A stretch of 64,000 nt of DNA. It comes from Clostridia bacterium. GTDB lineage: Bacteria; Bacillota; Clostridia; Oscillospirales; Acutalibacteraceae. The stretch is from assembly GCA_017521425.1 (NCBI GenBank), contig JAFXCQ010000030.1:1-64000 (forward strand). The letters are read 5' to 3'. This document shows, piece after piece, positions 31,788 to 42,900 of the stretch. The notes beneath the pieces are model-generated. The model was not told where the DNA came from and made no database searches. It was given only the letters and a program-made list of their open reading frames with translations. Made by a program: the position numbers and the translations under genes. Every line of letters begins with the position of its first letter. The first letter of the stretch is position 1.

Positions 31788-33152
31788 ATGAATATAGAAC
31801 AGGCTTTAGAAAATGCGAAAAGAATACACTTTATTGGAATCGGTGGTAGTGGTATGTGTCCACTTGCTGAAATTCTCCACGAAAAAGGTTATTATTTAAC
31901 AGGTTCAGATAATAATGAAACTGATACACTAAAAAGAATAAGAAATTTAGGTATTCCTGTTACACTCGGACAAAAGGCAGAAAATGTTGAGGGAGCCGAT
32001 ATGGTGGTATTTACTGCGGCACTTCTTCCGGATAATCCTGAATTAGTTGCGGCAAAAGTAAATGGAATACCAACATTTGAAAGAAGTAAACTTTTCGGTG
32101 CAGTTACAAGAAAATATAATAACTGTATAGGTGTTTGTGGTACACATGGTAAAACAACTGTTACTTCTATGATTTCACAAATTCTTATTGAAAATGATTT
32201 TGACCCGTCGTTAGTAATCGGTGGTAAATTACCTCTTACAGGTACTAACGGCAGAGTGGGTAAAAGTGAAACTCTTGTTTGTGAAGCTTGTGAATATAAA
32301 GATACATTTTTAGATTTGTCTCCGGATGTCAGCGTTATTCTTAACATTGACCGTGACCATATGGAATACTTTAAAACACTTGATAATTTAATAGCATCTT
32401 TCACAAAATTCGCTTCTATGTCAAAGGTGATAATTTTTAACGGTGATGATGACAATACTATCAAAAGTGTTCAGGGAATTAAAGATAAAGAAAAAATTAC
32501 ATTTGGCAGTGATGCTACAAATACTTATTATTATAAAAATTTAGAGTGGGTACACGGTGCATTTGCGAAATTCACAGTTTTTAAAGATGGCGAAGAGTTA
32601 GGTACCGTTGAACTTAATGTGCCAGGTGACCACAATATTTTAAATGCTTTATGTGCTATCGCTACTTCTATGTATTGCGGTGCGACATTCGAACAATGTA
32701 AAAATAGTTTATATAACTTTAAAGGTGCGGGCAGACGATTTGAAATTTTAGGTGAATATAATGGCGCTGTTATTGTTGATGACTATGCACACCATCCGAA
32801 AGAGTTGGAAGTTACACTTTCTGCTGCTATGAAAATGGGTTACGAAAGAGTATGGGCAGTGTTCCAACCATTTACATTCAGCAGAACAAAAATGCTTTTA
32901 AAAGAATTTGGTGAAGCACTTTCTATTGCAGACAAAGTTGTTATGACAGAAATTATGGGTTCAAGAGAAATCAATACATTCGGCATAAAAACACAGGATT
33001 TAGCCGATGAAATTGAAGGCTCTGTTTGGTTCCCTGAATTTTCAGAAGTTGCCGACTACTTAAAGGCTAATATAAAAAAAGGTGATTTGGTAATAACTTT
33101 AGGTTGCGGAGACGTATATAAAATTGCTAAAATGATATTGGGTATTGAGTAA
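31788..33152 (+). CDS. murC: UDP-N-acetylmuramate-L-alanine ligase
   Basis: 454-residue cytoplasmic Mur ligase that adds L-alanine to UDP-MurNAc, the first peptide step of peptidoglycan synthesis. The N-terminal Rossmann motif HFIGIGGSGMCPLAEIL, the ATP loop GVCGTHGKTTVTSMI, the DRDHMEYF region and the C-terminal VDDYAHHPKEL are all intact. A TATAAT hexamer at 31742-31747 suggests its own promoter. It is not in a dcw cluster; queT lies upstream and uxuA downstream. Confidence 0.97.
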   Translation: MNIEQALENAKRIHFIGIGGSGMCPLAEILHEKGYYLTGSDNNETDTLKRIRNLGIPVTLGQKAENVEGADMVVFTAALLPDNPELVAAKVNGIPTFERSKLFGAVTRKYNNCIGVCGTHGKTTVTSMISQILIENDFDPSLVIGGKLPLTGTNGRVGKSETLVCEACEYKDTFLDLSPDVSVILNIDRDHMEYFKTLDNLIASFTKFASMSKVIIFNGDDDNTIKSVQGIKDKEKITFGSDATNTYYYKNLEWVHGAFAKFTVFKDGEELGTVELNVPGDHNILNALCAIATSMYCGATFEQCKNSLYNFKGAGRRFEILGEYNGAVIVDDYAHHPKELEVTLSAAMKMGYERVWAVFQPFTFSRTKMLLKEFGEALSIADKVVMTEIMGSREINTFGIKTQDLADEIEGSVWFPEFSEVADYLKANIKKGDLVITLGCGDVYKIAKMILGIE

Positions 33153-33248
33153 GAATAATGCCCGATGTCTTAAGGAACTGCGTGAGAAACAGTTTTTGTA
33201 TATAGAGATTGATTGAGAATTTGAAAAATTTCAGAACGGAGAAAATTT

Positions 33249-34301
33249 ATGAAAATGAAACTTTCATTTCGCTGGTATGGCGAAGACGACCCGATTTCAC
33301 TTCAATACATTTCACAAATTCCAGGTATGCGTTCCGTAGTTTCTGCGGTTTACGATGTAAAACCGGGTGAAGTATGGAGTGAAGAAAGCATTAAAAAACT
33401 TAAAGACAATTGTGACAAAAATGGTCTTGTTTTTGATGTTGTAGAGTCAATTCCTGTTCACGAAGATATCAAATTAGGTCGTGGCGATGTTGACAAACTT
33501 TTAGATGTTTACTGTGAGAACATCAGAAGATGTGCAAAATATGGTGTGAAATGTGTTACCTACAACTTTATGCCTGTTTTTGACTGGACACGCACTCAAC
33601 TCGATAAAGAAGCAAAAGATGGTTCAACCTCTCTTGTTATGTATTGGGAACAAATGAAAGGACTTGACCCACTTAAGGATGATATTCATTTACCAGGTTG
33701 GGATTCAAGCTACACACAAGAAGAAATTCGTGAACTTATTACTGCTTATGGCGAAATAGGTGAAGAGGGACTTTGGAGTAATTTAGAAAAATTCCTTAAA
33801 AAAGTTATTCCTGTTGCAGAAGAATGCGGTGTGAGAATGGCTATTCATCCTGATGACCCACCGTACCCGATTTTCGGACTTCCAAGAATTATTACAAACG
33901 AAGAAAATCTTGACAGATTTTTAAAACTTTACGACAGCCCCGCAAATAGCCTTTGCCTTTGCACAGGTAGTTTGGGTTGTGCAAAGAGTAACGATATTCC
34001 AAAGATGATAAGAAAATATGCAGAGATGGACAGAATTGCATTTATGCACATCCGTAATGTTAAAATTATGGAAGACGGTTCGTTTGAAGAAAGAGCGCAC
34101 CTTTCAGATTGTGGCTCACTTGATATGTATGATATTGTAAAAGCACTTGTTGAAAATAATTATGATGGTTATGTTCGTCCTGACCATGGCAGAATGATAT
34201 GGGGCGAAACAGGTAAACCAGGTTATGGTCTTTTCGACAGAGCATTGGGTGCTACTTACATCAATGGGTTATTTGAAGCGCTTGAAAAGGAGTACAAATA
34301 A
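33249..34301 (+). CDS. uxuA: D-mannonate dehydratase
   Basis: 350-residue TIM-barrel enzyme that converts D-mannonate to 2-keto-3-deoxygluconate in hexuronate catabolism. The beginning MKLSFRWYGEDDPISL, the metal-site segments MAIHPDDPP, LCLCTGSLG and FMHIRNVK, and the C-terminal RPDHGRMIWGE with its conserved His are characteristic. The ribosome binding site is CGGAGAA. It is the first gene of a compact four-gene operon in which the next start follows one base after its stop. No upstream regulator gene is visible. Confidence 0.96.
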   Translation: MKMKLSFRWYGEDDPISLQYISQIPGMRSVVSAVYDVKPGEVWSEESIKKLKDNCDKNGLVFDVVESIPVHEDIKLGRGDVDKLLDVYCENIRRCAKYGVKCVTYNFMPVFDWTRTQLDKEAKDGSTSLVMYWEQMKGLDPLKDDIHLPGWDSSYTQEEIRELITAYGEIGEEGLWSNLEKFLKKVIPVAEECGVRMAIHPDDPPYPIFGLPRIITNEENLDRFLKLYDSPANSLCLCTGSLGCAKSNDIPKMIRKYAEMDRIAFMHIRNVKIMEDGSFEERAHLSDCGSLDMYDIVKALVENNYDGYVRPDHGRMIWGETGKPGYGLFDRALGATYINGLFEALEKEYK

Positions 34302-34302
34302 T

Positions 34303-35154
34303 ATGAATAAGAATGTTTTAAACACAGATTTAACAGGTAAAGTTGCAGTTGTTACCGGTGCGGGTGGCGTGCTTTGCAGTTATTTTGCTAAAGTTTTAGC
34401 ACGTGCGGGTGCAAAAGTTGCTTTACTTGACTTAAATGAAGAAGCGGCAAAAGGCTTTGCAGATGAAATCGTAGCAGAAGGCGGTATTGCAAAAGCTTAT
34501 GCTTGTAATGTTTTAAACAAAGAAATCTGCTACAATGTAGCAGACGAAGTATTGAAAGACTTCGGACCTTGCGACATTTTAGTTAATGGTGCGGGTGGCA
34601 ATAACCCTAAAGCTACAACAGATAAAGAATATTTTGAAATTGGTGATATTGACGCAGATACAAAATCATTCTTTGATTTAGATGCAGATGGAGTAGGTTT
34701 TGTATTTAACTTAAACTTCCTTGGTACACTTATTCCTACACAGGCATTTGCTCGTCAAATGGTAGGAAGAGAAGGTTGTAACATTCTTAATATTTCTTCA
34801 ATGAATGCTTACACACCACTTACAAAAATTCCTGCTTATTCAGGTGCTAAAGCGGCTATTTCAAACTTTACACAATGGCTTGCAGTACATTTTTCAAAAG
34901 TTGGTATCCGTGTTAATGCTATTGCACCGGGATTTTTCTCAACAAAGCAGAATGCAAAGCTTTTATTTAATGATGATGGTACACCAACTGCAAGAACAGG
35001 CAAAATTCTTGCCGCTACACCAATGGGTAGATTTGGTGAAAGTGAAGAATTAGAAGGTGGACTTTTATTCTTGGTAAATAATGAGGCTGCCGGTTTTATA
35101 ACAGGTGTTGTTTTACCAATTGATGGTGGCTTCTCAGCATATTCAGGAGTGTGA
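34303..35154 (+). CDS. Short-chain dehydrogenase, probable D-mannonate oxidoreductase
   Basis: 283 residues from ATG 34303 behind AAAAGGAG. It has the SDR NAD-binding motif TGAGGVLCSYFA and the NGAGGNNP block. The catalytic Ser is in NISSMNAYTP, YSGAKAAI carries the YxxxK pair, and PGFFSTKQN follows. Between uxuA and eda it most likely reduces fructuronate to mannonate, replacing the unrelated UxuB of enteric bacteria. A similar SDR next to uxuA is common in Firmicutes. An upstream frame from 34225 lies inside uxuA. Confidence 0.88.
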   Translation: MNKNVLNTDLTGKVAVVTGAGGVLCSYFAKVLARAGAKVALLDLNEEAAKGFADEIVAEGGIAKAYACNVLNKEICYNVADEVLKDFGPCDILVNGAGGNNPKATTDKEYFEIGDIDADTKSFFDLDADGVGFVFNLNFLGTLIPTQAFARQMVGREGCNILNISSMNAYTPLTKIPAYSGAKAAISNFTQWLAVHFSKVGIRVNAIAPGFFSTKQNAKLLFNDDGTPTARTGKILAATPMGRFGESEELEGGLLFLVNNEAAGFITGVVLPIDGGFSAYSGV

Positions 35155-35159
35155 TTAAG

Positions 35160-35711
35160 ATGGAAAAAAATATTCCGGTTGTTGTTATTAAAGAAATGTC
35201 TGAGACAGATAAAATTTTAACTGCTCTTCAGAATGTTGGTATTAACTGTGCAGAGATTACTTTCCGTACTGCTTGTGCGGCAGAAGCAATTAAATATGCT
35301 CGTGAAAAATACCCGACAATGAATGTTGGTGCAGGTACTATTATAAACGCAGAACAATGTAAAACTGCACTCCAGGCAGGTGCGCAGTTTATTGTTTCGC
35401 CGGGTCTTTCTGTAGCAGTTGCAGAAATCTGCAAAGAAAAAAATATTCCTTATTACCCTGGTTGCGTTACACCAACTGAAATTATGCAGGCACTTGAATT
35501 AGGTATTACTACAGTTAAATTCTTTCCTGCAAATATTTACGGTGGTTTAAAAGCATTAAAGGCTCTTTCAGGTCCATTCCCACAGGTTAAGTTTATTCCA
35601 ACCGGTGGCGTTGACAGAAATAACATAGATGAATTTCTTGCGTTTGACAAAGTTGCTGCTATTGGTGGTAGTTTCTTCGTAAAAGAAGCACTTGAAAAAA
35701 TGGAGGGCTAA
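35160..35711 (+). CDS. eda: 2-keto-3-deoxy-6-phosphogluconate aldolase
   Basis: 183-residue class I aldolase that cleaves KDPG to pyruvate and glyceraldehyde 3-phosphate. GAGTIINAEQC and FIVSPG lie near the active site. The Schiff-base lysine is in TTVKFFPA, and FIPTGGVDRNNID forms the phosphate-binding loop. The start at ATG 35160 is set by AGGAGT (35145-35150). It is the third gene of the uxu operon and converts the product of the next gene. Confidence 0.95.
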   Translation: MEKNIPVVVIKEMSETDKILTALQNVGINCAEITFRTACAAEAIKYAREKYPTMNVGAGTIINAEQCKTALQAGAQFIVSPGLSVAVAEICKEKNIPYYPGCVTPTEIMQALELGITTVKFFPANIYGGLKALKALSGPFPQVKFIPTGGVDRNNIDEFLAFDKVAAIGGSFFVKEALEKMEG

Positions 35712-35713
35712 AA

Positions 35714-36736
35714 ATGAAAAGAGTTGTTACATTCGGTGAATTGATGTTAAGACTTGCACCTATGGGTTACTACAGATTTTTCCAGAATGACCAGATGCAG
35801 GCTACATTCGGCGGTGGCGAAGCAAATGTTGCTGTGTCACTTGCAAACTATGGTTTAGATAGCGTATTTGTTACAAAATTACCGACACATGCTATTGGTC
35901 AGGGTGCTGTAAATTCACTCAGAGCATTTGGCGTTGATACTACAAAAATTGTTCGCGGTGGCGACAGAGTTGGTATTTATTTCCTTGAAAAAGGTGCTTC
36001 ACAACGCGGTTCTGTTTGTATTTATGACAGAGCACACTCTGCAATTATGGAAGCAGACAAAAGTGAATTTGATTGGGACTCAATCTTCGAAGGTGCTGAC
36101 TGGTTCCACTTTACAGGTATCACTCCGGCATTAGGTGCTAATGTTACAGAAATCTGTCTTGAAGCTTGTAAGGCTGCAAAGGCAAGAGGCGTTAAAATTT
36201 CTTGTGACTTAAACTACAGAGGCAAACTCTGGACAAGAGAAGAAGCAAGAAAAGCAATGACAGAGCTTTGCCAGTATGTAGATGTTTGTATTTCTAACGA
36301 AGAAGATGCAAAAGATGTATTTGGCATTGAAGCGGAAGATACAGATATTTACGGTGGTAAATTAAATCACGAAGGTTATAAATCAGTTGCTAAACAGTTA
36401 GCAGATAAATTTGGCTTTGAGAAAGTTGCAATTACATTGCGTTCATCAATTTCTGCATCAGATAACGACTGGGCAGGTATGCTTTACGATGGCGAGAATT
36501 ATTGTTTCTCAAAATCTTACCATCTTCATATTACTGACCGTGTTGGCGGTGGCGACTCATTCGGTGGAGGTCTTATTTACTCATTGTTAACAGGTAAATC
36601 AACACAAGACGCTATTGAATTTGCAGTTGCTGCTTCTGCTTTAAAGCACTCAATTGAAGGCGACTATAACAGAGTTTCAGTTGCAGAGGTTGAGAAATTA
36701 GCTGGTGGCGACGCAAGCGGTAGAGTTCAGAGATAA
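35714..36736 (+). CDS. kdgK: 2-keto-3-deoxygluconate kinase
   Basis: 340-residue PfkB/ribokinase-family kinase that phosphorylates KDG to KDPG. The N-terminal TFGELMLRLAP, the substrate loop FGGGEANVAVSLAN and the C-terminal anion-hole motif DRVGGGDSFGGGLIYSLL with the catalytic Asp are all present. With uxuA, the SDR and eda it completes the route from fructuronate to glycolysis. UxaC (glucuronate isomerase) must be supplied from elsewhere. A terminator follows at 36762. Confidence 0.95.
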   Translation: MKRVVTFGELMLRLAPMGYYRFFQNDQMQATFGGGEANVAVSLANYGLDSVFVTKLPTHAIGQGAVNSLRAFGVDTTKIVRGGDRVGIYFLEKGASQRGSVCIYDRAHSAIMEADKSEFDWDSIFEGADWFHFTGITPALGANVTEICLEACKAAKARGVKISCDLNYRGKLWTREEARKAMTELCQYVDVCISNEEDAKDVFGIEAEDTDIYGGKLNHEGYKSVAKQLADKFGFEKVAITLRSSISASDNDWAGMLYDGENYCFSKSYHLHITDRVGGGDSFGGGLIYSLLTGKSTQDAIEFAVAASALKHSIEGDYNRVSVAEVEKLAGGDASGRVQR

Positions 36737-36761
36737 TCAGGGGATAGGAATTAGAAAACAG

Positions 36762-36802
36762 AAAACAGGAAACAGAGAAAATCAACTCCGTTTCCTGTTT
36801 TT
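36762..36802 (+). terminator. Terminator of the uxu operon
   Basis: AAAACAGGAAAC (36762-36773) pairs with GTTTCCTGTTTT (36790-36801), followed by TTATTTTA. Confidence 0.75.
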
Positions 36803-36889
36803 ATTTTAACTGATTCATAACCCCTAACCCCTGACGCCCTCACAGCAAAATAATTTTTTGTGTAATATGTAGAAATTTTCAAGAAAATA

Positions 36890-36918
36890 TTTACATATAA
36901 AAATGTAAGTAGTAAAAT
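36890..36918 (+). promoter_or_regulatory. SigA-type promoter of the giant lipoprotein gene
   Basis: TTTACA (36890-36895), 17 bases, then TAAAAT (36913-36918), 43 bases before the start codon. Confidence 0.65.
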
Positions 36919-36961
36919 ATAGGGTGGCAAATTTTCTAAAATATAATTTGGAGATGAAAGT

Positions 36962-39900
36962 ATGAAACATACTACCAGGCGCATTTTAAGTTTAGTACTT
37001 GTATTGTGTACTATGCTTACAATGTTTACATCTGTTCTAACAGGTTGTAAAAAGAATGAAACTGTTCCGCCAGTTGACGAAACAGAAAACATTCAGACCA
37101 ATACTGATGAAACAGATGACAAAAATGATGAGTCAGACAAAAAAGATGAAAAGGACGAAAAGGATGATTTTTCTGATGGTGATTTGTGGATTGAAAACAT
37201 CTGGAATTCAGATGATAAAAAACCTACCAATTCACCAATAAACAAACCATCAAATGGGGGCTCAGGCAACGGTTCTTCGGGTGGTGATAATACTGATGTA
37301 AAAGTTTACCGCAAAGTTACTTTTGCTTACCCTGACAATATGTCAGAGGAAGACAAAAAGGCAACAAAACTTCCTGAAGAACAGCTTGTTGATTCAGGTG
37401 AGTTGGTTTACTCAATGCCACTCCCTACACGAGAGGGTTATGTTTTTGCAGGTTGGTATTATGACAGTGACCTTGCCCTTCTTGCAGGTACTGATGATGT
37501 AATTAAGAAAAATATTACACTTTATCCTAAAATGGTAAAGAGCACAGACCCTACTGCAAAAGAGGGGAGTCTAAACTATGTTTCTGCTCTGGATGCAGAA
37601 ACATCACATAAAATTACAGTTAAAGCACCAACTCTGGAAGCAGTAAAAAATGGTCTTTTATTAACTCTGATTTCAGATGGTAATTCTTCAGTTCCGTTTA
37701 CTGTTGATGATAACGGTGATGGTACATATACAGTTTTACCAAATGGCGGATTAAAAGCGGGTAAAACTTATCAGCTTTCTGCTATTGACCGTGAACAGAC
37801 TGTTTCACAAGATGGCGTTATGCCTGCAGATGATGATTATGTGTTATTTATTTATGATGGCGAAGTTCAGAAGAAAGAAATTCGTTTTTATAATATTTTT
37901 ACAACACGTGAAGAAGAAAGTAATCTTAAAATAGACGATGATGTTAAATTCATAAAAACAGATAAAATTTCTGGTTTTGATATGGAAGAAGCAACAGGTC
38001 TTTATACAATTTCACTTTCAAAAACTGATGGCAGTATCGCTATGAAAGATAATTCCGCTACAGGTGTATTTACATACAGCGGTAACGATATTTCAGTAGG
38101 CGATGTAATTGCTTTACATGATGGTAAAATTGATACTGAAGAAAATACAGTAGTTGACGGTGACGTTGCTTATGTTGAAATCACTTCAGTTGAGGGGAAT
38201 AAGTATTTTTATAAATCTGCAAAAGCAGAAGATGTTGTTTTCTTACCTGATGTTTTACCAGTTCCGAAGCACGCCGATAAGGATAATAATGAAAATACCT
38301 TCACCTTAGACAACGACGTTCTTGATTTTACATATTTTGAAGATCAAGAGGCTTTAAACGAAGATACAAAAACCAATGTCGGTGATTTTATTGCACTTTA
38401 TGAGGGTGTTCTTGGTGAAACAGAAACTGCTGATTACTATGAAATTACTGGTGTAAAAAAAGGTGCTGAAACTACAGTTGTTACAGTAAAACCTGTTACT
38501 GTAGATGAACTCAAAAACGCTCTTTCAACATACGAAACAAATGGTGTTGATATGCAACTTCCGGAAAGTGAAGTTGAAGCACTCGAAGAAAAAATCGTAG
38601 AACAGGCAGAAGACAGCGGCTTTGCCGAAAAAACTGCACAATATATTTTACAGAACAAACTCGGTACTGATGAAGAAGTTGTTTTTGGTAAAAAATATCA
38701 TTTAAGTCCAGACCAGATGCAACTCTTTGGTATGGACGTTGAAGCAGGTAATCTTTCTTATATGGTAAGGCTTGACCCGCCTGAAATAAGAGCAGATATA
38801 ACCACAGAGCTTAAAAAGGTAACCCAGATAAACAAGGGTACCGGCTTAAGAGTTGCTTTTGGCGTTACAATTCCTGTAGGTATTGAGGTTGTTGAAAATG
38901 GTTACAGAGTTATAGAAAGTTTTTATCTCGACCTTTATGTAACTTTTGAACAAGAGGTTAAATTCAACACAAGATTCTCTGCCGATATTAAGTGGGGTAA
39001 CTGTGCAAAAATTATTTGGTGGATTAAAGACGTTGTTGTAAATGCCGGCTTTGATATGGGCGTTTACACAGGTGTTGGTGCAGTTGCATCAGTTTATACA
39101 GAGAAATATCACCAGAAATCATATTTCTGGAATGAGCTTGTTGAAAAGAAAGATGGTACTTTCTCATCTGCAAGTAATATTGCAACCAAGCTTAATAATA
39201 TGCTTAAGGACGGAAACGTTTCGTTCTTTAACGTTGATGAAGAAAATTCTCTTATAAATGAGTATTCCAAAATGCTCGAAAGAGAAATTGACTATGTTGA
39301 TATCTTAGCAATACGTTTGTATCACAACAAAGGTTATGTTGACCCTAAAACACATATTGTAAACTATGTTTTAGATGTTGAACTTGTGTTTGGCGCTAAA
39401 CTCAATATAACAATGGGTGTTTCTTTTGAAGCATTAAGTGTAAAGCAATACAACTTTACACTCAATATGTTCGATGCAAAGGGCTCTGCAAGCGTTGTAG
39501 ATAAGCAAACCCCATACACTAATTTCAACTTCTTTATTATGGGTAACCTGGGACTTCGTGCAGGTATCAGAGTAACGTTCTCAATAGGACTTATAAGTGT
39601 TAAGCTCGATAACCTTGGTGCTATGATAGAGGTTGGTGTTTACTTAGACCTTTACGGCTTCTTCTATTTCCATTACGATTGGAATGGAGAGACCAATAAG
39701 CACAACGTTCAATCAGGCGGTGCCTTATATGCAGCAATAGGTCTTTACGTAGACTTAGACTTATTCGGCGGTGTTCTGCTTGATTTAGCATCCTTCAGAT
39801 TCCATCTTTACGAGGGCGAGCTGGAGCTGTGGAATTCAGGTAATGCAGATAATATAGTGTCCGTGGTAGATCCTGAGTTTTCACAAACTATTTACAATAC

Positions 39901-42900
39901 AAAAACCGTCACCATATCTCCTTATAACCTCAGAATGCGCAAGGTGAACGTTCTTACGGGTAAAACAGAGGACGTTATTAAGGGATTGGAAAATTTTGCA
40001 GTTTACTTGACTAACCCTAAATTCTCTTACGATAAAAGCACAGGCTCAATTACGGTAAATCCCGAGGATAGTGATATTGAGTTAAGCACACAGGCAAGAT
40101 TTACTTATACGGGCAAAACCGCTTCGTTTACAAAAGAGCCTTTAACAGTTATTTTTAATTTAACCTGGAAAAAGACAAAGCCATCAATGCAGGTAGAATA
40201 TTATGAACCGTTTACCATAATATACAAAGACGGTGAAAAATTCGGCTCTCCTGATGATAGCAGAACAAGATGGTTTATAGAGAACTCAAAGCTTCCTGCA
40301 CTTGAAAATTATGATGACCAAAAGCCGGGCTACGATTTCTTCGGCTGGCAAATAAGCTGTGCTGCTCTTCCTGAATATGACGGCAAAATGCTTCACGAGG
40401 TTAATTGCCTTGAGGGTGTAAAAATGCCGGATGTGCCAATCGGATTAACTCCGATATACGTTGAAAGAACAGACACACCTTTCACCATTACTCATTTAGT
40501 TGCGTCAGTAGATGACCCATCAGTTTATGAGGTTTATGAAGAGGTGAAGAAAACAGGTAAAACCGGTGACAGAATCGGACTTGAAGAGGTGTTGTCTAAG
40601 GAAGGCTTTACACACGATATTTCAAAATTCCCTGTTAACTTTACAGCAGAAATTGCTGATGGTATTATGTATACCGATTACGGCACTTATATTGCCGGTG
40701 ACGGAAGCACAAATCTTTGCATTTATTACAACCGTGATGAATACAGAGTAACCTTCTATGCAAACAATCCTGATTATGAGTATTTCGGAGAAGACGAGAT
40801 ATCAGAAACCAAGCTGCTTAGATTCGGTCAGGAATTACAAGTGCCTGATTACGCAGAGGCTGAAATTCCGGGCTACACGTTTAAGGGCTGGTCTTTAACA
40901 AAGGATGGCTCCTCAGGCATTATAGAATTACCGGAGACTATTTCTGTATCTGAGAATAAGTCAGTAGAGTATTACGCAATCTGGGAAGCAGACGAGGTTG
41001 AATTTGAAGTTAATTACTTTATTCAGAATTCGGACGGAACGTTCAGTAAGGAGCCTTCATACACTGAAGTTCATACTGCTCCTGCAGGTACAAAAATTGA
41101 CTACAGCATATTAGCGCCGCAGGATGAAAGCTTGTTTGAAAGCACGTGGTATTCACATTGCTCTGCTGCTGCAGTTGTAAATGATGAGCCTGTTAAATAT
41201 GAAAAAGCTCATATAGATGCATTAGATTATATAAGCCTTTCTGTATATTACAAACGTAATTACAAGCAGGTATGGTGGAATAATACTGAGCTCGATTATC
41301 ACTATCAGGGTGAAGAATTTACAATTCCGGCTGAGTCAGATAGCGAGGCGTTCAAAAAAGCAGGTTACACGTTAATCGGCTGGAAATCTCTTGGCTACGG
41401 TGATGAAAAAGTTTATTTACCTGGTGAAAAATATACAATGGGTGAGTTTATGCTTTACTTCAGCGCAGTTTATGAAGCAAATGATGATACACCTTATATT
41501 GTAAATCATATCCGTGAAGATGTAGACGGTAGCTTTACTTCTAGTGAATGTGAAACAGAAACTGAAAAACTTACAGGCACAAGTGATTCAACGGTAACAC
41601 CTGAGGTAAAGGCGTATAAGGGCTACACCTCACCTGCAAAGCGCGCGGTAACAATTGCAGCTGACGGTACAACAGTTGTAAATTATCATTATTACAGAAA
41701 CGAACACTATATAAAATTTGAATTGGATGGCGGTATTCTTCGTGGTACTTACACACCAAGTTATAAATACGGTGTTCCGTTCTATGTGTTTGAATATGAA
41801 GATGGTTTCTCACTCACAAAGACAGGTTATGTTTTAAAAGGTTTCTACTTAAAAGGCGATGAAACAAAAACTTTAATAGATACCGATTATTATATTTCAG
41901 GTGATGAAATTTACTCAGATGAAGATATTGTTTTTGTTGCTCTTTGGGAAGCAAAACCATACAATTATAAAACTGAGTATTATCTTGAGCAATTGGATGG
42001 TACTTATGCACTTACTCAGACCGAAACAGGTAAAGCACCATTCGGTTCAACAGTAAATGCTGATGAAATTTCATTTACAGGCTTTACAGTCAATAAAAAT
42101 GTAAGCGGTACTGTAAGTAGTGGTGTAATTGATTCTGATAATAATCTTACATTGAAACTTTATTACACAAGAAATACTTACGATGCAAAATGGATGAGTT
42201 ACGATGGTTCAACAGTTCTTGCTACTACAAAGGTTAAATTCGGTGATACAATTAAAGCACCTGCTACCTTTAATGCTGATAATACCCGTCCTGGTTATGC
42301 ATTGACAGGTTGGCTTGATGTTGAATATGGTAAGATGTCAGCAGATGGTGCAACGCTCTATGCAAAAACAAGTGGTATCTGGACTGCGGCAAATTATACA
42401 GTAGCATTTAATGGTAACGGTGCAACAAGTGGTACAATGTCAAATCAAGGCTTTGTATACGGCAATAGCGCAGCACTTAATGCAAATGCTTTTGCAAAAA
42501 CAGGTTACGTATTTAACGGCTGGAACACAAAGGCAGATGGTACAGGCACAGCGTATGCTGACCAGGAAACAGTTCTGAATCTTGCAACATCCGGTACAGT
42601 TACACTTTATGCGCAGTGGATTGCAGGTAACAGTACTGCTTATAAGGTTGAACACTACTTTGAAGATTTAGCCGGTAAGTTTGTTATTGATAATTCAAAA
42701 ACACAGAGCTTTACAGGTGTTACAAATTCAACTGTAAATGCTTCTGAAATAACAGTTGACGGATTTACATTTGACAGTAACAATGCACTTAATGTCAAGT
42801 CTGCAACAGTAAATGCAAATGGCAGTACTGTATTAAAGCTTTACTACACAAGAAACAACTATAATCTTACGTTCGATTTTAGCAACTCTACTATTAAAAC

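Noticed and set aside
31892-32464. 190-codon minus-strand open frame
   Set aside because: It lies wholly opposite murC, which has all of its catalytic motifs intact.
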